Positions 63,901-64,000 of a DNA stretch of 64,000 nt are shown here, piece by piece. A model generated the notes under the pieces. It searched no databases. It was not told the DNA's origin and was given only the letters and a program-made list of their open reading frames with translations. Position numbers and translations under genes: made by a program. Origin of the DNA: Pseudomonas prosekii (lineage in GTDB: Bacteria; Pseudomonadota; Gammaproteobacteria; Pseudomonadales; Pseudomonadaceae); the NCBI RefSeq assembly GCF_900105155.1, contig NZ_LT629762.1, positions 5,651,501 to 5,715,500 of the forward strand, given 5' to 3'. How positions within the stretch are numbered: position 1 is the stretch's first letter; the number at the start of each line of letters is the position of its first letter.

Positions 63901-64000
63901 CCTGATCGACTTCGAGGGTGAACCGGCGCGGCCGCTCAGCGAGCGACGCGGCAAACACAGCCCGTATAAAGATGTCAGCGGCGTGTTGCGTTCGTTTGAT
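60986..64000 (+). CDS. treS: Trehalose synthase/maltokinase fusion, TreS-Mak (runs off window)
   Basis: At least 1005 residues, open at the right edge. The first 550 are trehalose synthase (GH13_16), with nucleophile Asp212 in GLRLDAIPYL, acid Glu254 in LLAEANQWPED and the late FLRNHDELTLEM. From about residue 600 a maltokinase (Pep2) domain follows with RRWFAGKD, VVGKGMVLKLIRK, catalytic HGDLHLGQVL (His956, Asp958) and IDFEGEPARPL. The fusion first turns trehalose to maltose, then phosphorylates it for GlgE. GCAGGAG precedes the ATG. The stop lies beyond 64000. Confidence 0.93.
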   Translation, partial: MAKKPKATTFIKDPLWYKDAVIYQVHVKSFFDSNNDGIGDFPGLIAKLDYIADLGVNTIWLLPFYPSPRRDDGYDIAEYRGVHADYGTMADAKRFIAEAHERGLRVITELVINHTSDQHAWFQRARKAKKGSAARDFYVWSDDDQKYDGTRIIFLDTEKSNWTWDPVAGQYFWHRFYSHQPDLNFDNPQVMKAVLSVMRYWLDMGIDGLRLDAIPYLIERDGTNNENLPETHEVLKQIRAEIDANYPDRMLLAEANQWPEDTQLYFGDTDNVGLNGDECHMAFHFPLMPRMYMALAQEDRFPITDILRQTPEIPANCQWAIFLRNHDELTLEMVTDKERDYLWNYYAADRRARINLGIRRRLAPLMERDRRRVELLNSLLLSMPGTPTLYYGDEIGMGDNIYLGDRDGVRTPMQWSIDRNGGFSRADPASLVLPPIMDPQYGYLSVNVETQAGDPHSLLNWTRRMLAVRKQSKAFGRGTLKMLSPSNRRILAYTREFTGEDGKHEIILCVANVSRSAQAAELDLSAYAGMVPVEMLGGNAFPPIGQLNFLLTLAPYGFYWFVLAAENQMPSWHVEPAQSLPDFTTLVLKKRMEELLEAPSRGTLEQGILPNWLQNRRWFAGKDATIEKVEIAYGVRFGDPEHPVLLSEIDVTSGGQTSRYQLPFGFIAEDHAGPALPHQLALARVRRVRQVGLITDAFSLETYIRAVVQGMQASTVLTSSEGEIRFEPTAQLEKLGLNAESEVRYLSAEQSNSSVVVGKGMVLKLIRKVASGVHPELEMSAYLTEANFSNISPLLGSVIRRDAQGEDALLMIAQGYLSNQGDAWEWTQNNLERALRDELANAMSEQEQHYNALGELKDFAGMLGQRLGEMHQVLAAPTDNPNFAPQVTSQKEALASAKDVAAQLEHSLKLLKQHQNELNPADQALVTRLLDNKKTILSHVQELGKKAAGGLRIRVHGDLHLGQVLVIKGDAYLIDFEGEPARPLSERRGKHSPYKDVSGVLRSFD

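Overview
The window looks like the chromosome of a Pseudomonas of the P. fluorescens group. It is GC-rich and carries typical pseudomonad gene sets (muxABC-opmB, mexEF-oprN, an orphan ccoN with a ccoQ-like gene, a mucR-like MHYT-GGDEF-EAL gene, glgE and a treS-maltokinase fusion) and Pseudomonas-type REP hairpins (GCGAGC/GCTCGC).

Positions 1-22,000 form an accessory-looking block of small redox and detoxification enzymes: SDRs, an NmrA-like and a PRISE-like reductase, two glutathione S-transferases, an enoyl-reductase-like MDR enzyme, an F420-NADP-reductase-like protein, two YciI proteins and a Tat-exported alpha/beta hydrolase. Many are paired with their own TetR or LysR regulator. Several spacers hold clear dyads that look like the operators of these pairs. 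One LysR-type module is conserved at two sites 5.4 kb apart, which suggests one LysR controls an SDR operon in trans. The block includes a MexEF-OprN-type efflux operon. The MexT-like LysR gene normally found upstream of it is cut down to its DNA-binding domain.

From 22,000 to 24,000 there are tandem YceK/YidQ-like lipoproteins, a decayed gene and a tRNA-Ser(UGA). The tRNA could mark the edge of an island. From 23,800 to 31,900 there are housekeeping and metabolic genes: a BI-1/YccA protein, an Lrp/EamA pair, a FUSC exporter, a GapN-like dehydrogenase with its LysR, a GNAT enzyme and an Asp/Glu racemase.

From 31,900 to 36,700 lies a second accessory block. A minus-strand operon encodes a beta-rich protein of unknown function and two halovibrin-like lipoproteins. 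It is preceded by a perfect 16-bp lux-box-like palindrome. An unknown gene and a small lipoprotein unit follow.

From 36,700 to the end are an orphan ccoN with a ccoQ-like gene, tpx, the MuxABC-OpmB efflux operon (every junction an ATGA overlap), a mucR-like gene, an SDR, a MocR regulator, ccoG, an MgtC-family gene and the start of the GlgE pathway for making glucan from trehalose. The upstream regions of ccoN and ccoG share an identical bipartite element (12 bp, 14-bp gap, 11 bp). No CRISPR array, rRNA, transposase or integrase was seen. All functional names come from reading motifs by eye, without database searches.
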